DNA of 64,000 nucleotides from Mycolicibacter terrae (lineage in GTDB: Bacteria; Actinomycetota; Actinomycetes; Mycobacteriales; Mycobacteriaceae). Below, in pieces: positions 63,151 to 64,000 of the stretch. The stretch spans positions 3,782,001-3,846,000 of the forward strand of contig NZ_AP022564.1 in assembly GCF_010727125.1 (NCBI RefSeq), in the 5' to 3' direction. How positions within the stretch are numbered: the first letter of the stretch is position 1; every line of letters starts with the position of its first letter. A model generated the notes under the pieces. The model worked only from the letters and a program-made list of their open reading frames with translations, had not been told where the DNA came from and searched no databases. The translations under genes were made by a program, and so were the position numbers.

Positions 63151-64000
63151 CTACGGGGCCAACGGTACCCGGTGGCGCGCGTCGCGGAGTGGAACCCCGT
63201 TGGGGCCGCCGATGGACTGCGCGTAGGTCGCCACTGCGAACGCCACCGCAGAACCGGTGAGCGCCAGCGCATGCCGATTGGTCTTGGCGATGGTGTCGCC
63301 GGGGCCGTGATAATTCGGGTCGAACGCGGCCCCGGGTTTGCCGCCCCACAGCCGCGCCTGCGCGGTGGTCTTGAGCTGGGAGGCCCCGGTGGTGATGCCG
63401 CCGACTGGAACCCCGGCCACCAGGAACGGGCTGTAGTCGGTGTCGCTGCTCAACGGCATGTCGGCGGGCCGCACCCCGACCAAGTTCAGGTAGCCGGCGA
63501 GGGTTCGTTCCACACCGGCGGACCCGGCGGGGACGTCGCCCGGGGCGATGTCACGGCTCGGCAGCGCGGACTGGTCACCGTCGTAGGTGAAGAAACCGGG
63601 GTTCGGGGAGGCGAGCATGTCGAAGTCGAGGTAGACCGCGATGTCGTTGAGCTGGTCGCGGTCCAGTCCGAAGACGTAGTCGGTGGAGCCGCCGAGCTGT
63701 TGTTCCTCGGCCGCCCAGAACGCGAACCGCACCGCGTTGGCCGCCGAGGGCGCCGGTCCCAGCTGCAGGGCGGTCTCCAGCACCGCGGCCACCCCGGAAC
63801 CGTTGTCGTTGATTCCCGGACTGCCGGGTGCGCTGTCCAGGTGCGCACCGACCATCACGACGTCATGCTCGGAGCCGGTTTTGGTCTGCGCCAGTATGTT
63901 TTTGGAGGTGACCTTGACGGTGACGGCGTCCAGCACGAGCCGCACCTTGCCCGTGGTGCGGCGTAGCGCGCGGTCCCCGTCGCGACCAGTCACCGCCACC
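63151..64000 (-). CDS. lpqL: M28 family metallopeptidase, C-terminal part (LpqL type; 5' end outside window)
   Basis: The frame is open to the edge of the window, so the N-terminus, including any lipobox, is missing. The visible 282 residues contain the M28 zinc sites: VMVGAHLDSAPGSPGINDNG, FAFWAAEEQQLGGSTDYV, YLDFDMLASPNPGFFTYDGD and a C-terminal NYHGPGDTIAKTNRHALALT. These match aminopeptidase Y-type lipoproteins such as LpqL (Rv0418). It should be an exported, membrane-anchored aminopeptidase. Confidence 0.88.
   Translation of the reverse strand, partial: VAVTGRDGDRALRRTTGKVRLVLDAVTVKVTSKNILAQTKTGSEHDVVMVGAHLDSAPGSPGINDNGSGVAAVLETALQLGPAPSAANAVRFAFWAAEEQQLGGSTDYVFGLDRDQLNDIAVYLDFDMLASPNPGFFTYDGDQSALPSRDIAPGDVPAGSAGVERTLAGYLNLVGVRPADMPLSSDTDYSPFLVAGVPVGGITTGASQLKTTAQARLWGGKPGAAFDPNYHGPGDTIAKTNRHALALTGSAVAFAVATYAQSIGGPNGVPLRDARHRVPLAP

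Overview
This is high-GC actinobacterial DNA with the hallmarks of Mycobacterium sensu lato: a GroEL2/Hsp65 with a GGM-rich tail behind two CIRCE elements, a PGRS glycine-repeat protein, a secreted chorismate mutase, VirR, SodC, CtpH, an F420-type (Ddn-like) oxidoreductase and many leaderless-looking starts. Gene order, compared from memory with M. tuberculosis, follows roughly Rv0465c down to Rv0418, read in the opposite direction and interrupted by lineage-specific insertions. The species cannot be fixed from the sequence alone.

Layout. 1-8 kb: the 3' end of ramB, a carboxymuconolactone decarboxylase-like gene, then a two-domain prenol/phytol-kinase plus DUF92 membrane protein convergent with a geranylgeranyl-reductase-type flavoprotein, then a five-gene minus-strand run (aldehyde dehydrogenase, DUF779, two small membrane proteins, lpdC). 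8-20 kb: an S9 peptidase, a second aldehyde dehydrogenase with a membrane partner, a DinB protein, an eRF1-like (VLRF1-type) protein, a D-aminoacylase-like amidohydrolase, a methyltransferase, an aldo/keto reductase, two tandem PNPOx-like genes and a PhnP-like MBL domain fused to CobU. 20-32 kb: a secreted protein with an internal duplication, groEL2 with CIRCE sites, a TetR/SDR divergent pair with a clear operator, an M24-family protein, an SF2 helicase, a PGRS protein lacking a PE domain, and a YdbS/YdbT-like pair. 32-40 kb: SDR, moeA, psd, pssA, secreted chorismate mutase, the tandem AAA ATPase (Rv0435c type) and a VOC-SRPBCC fusion. 40-49 kb: Ddn-like protein, P450/TetR pair, an SDR remnant, then LON-N, YbdK-type ligase, sodC, virR, a DUF3263 gene, a 56-bp tandem repeat array, def, a GNAT gene and xthA. 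49-64 kb: a small basic membrane protein, ctpH, an Rv0424c-like gene, an M-box (ykoK) Mg2+ riboswitch leader with two small ORFs, a DHA2-type MFS pump, a TPP riboswitch with thiC-thiD-hydrolase, a Baeyer-Villiger-type monooxygenase, a double-TetR regulator and the C-terminal part of an M28 peptidase (LpqL type).

The most notable points are the unannotated M-box leader that appears to drive a 26-codon and a 64-codon ORF; the kinase/DUF92 fusion beside a prenyl reductase; four exact-length 56-bp repeats directly upstream of an apparently leaderless def promoter; divergent chorismate mutase and ATPase genes whose start codons overlap; and two different long palindromic elements at gene ends. Functional calls rest on recognised motifs and remembered homologues; no database search was possible.
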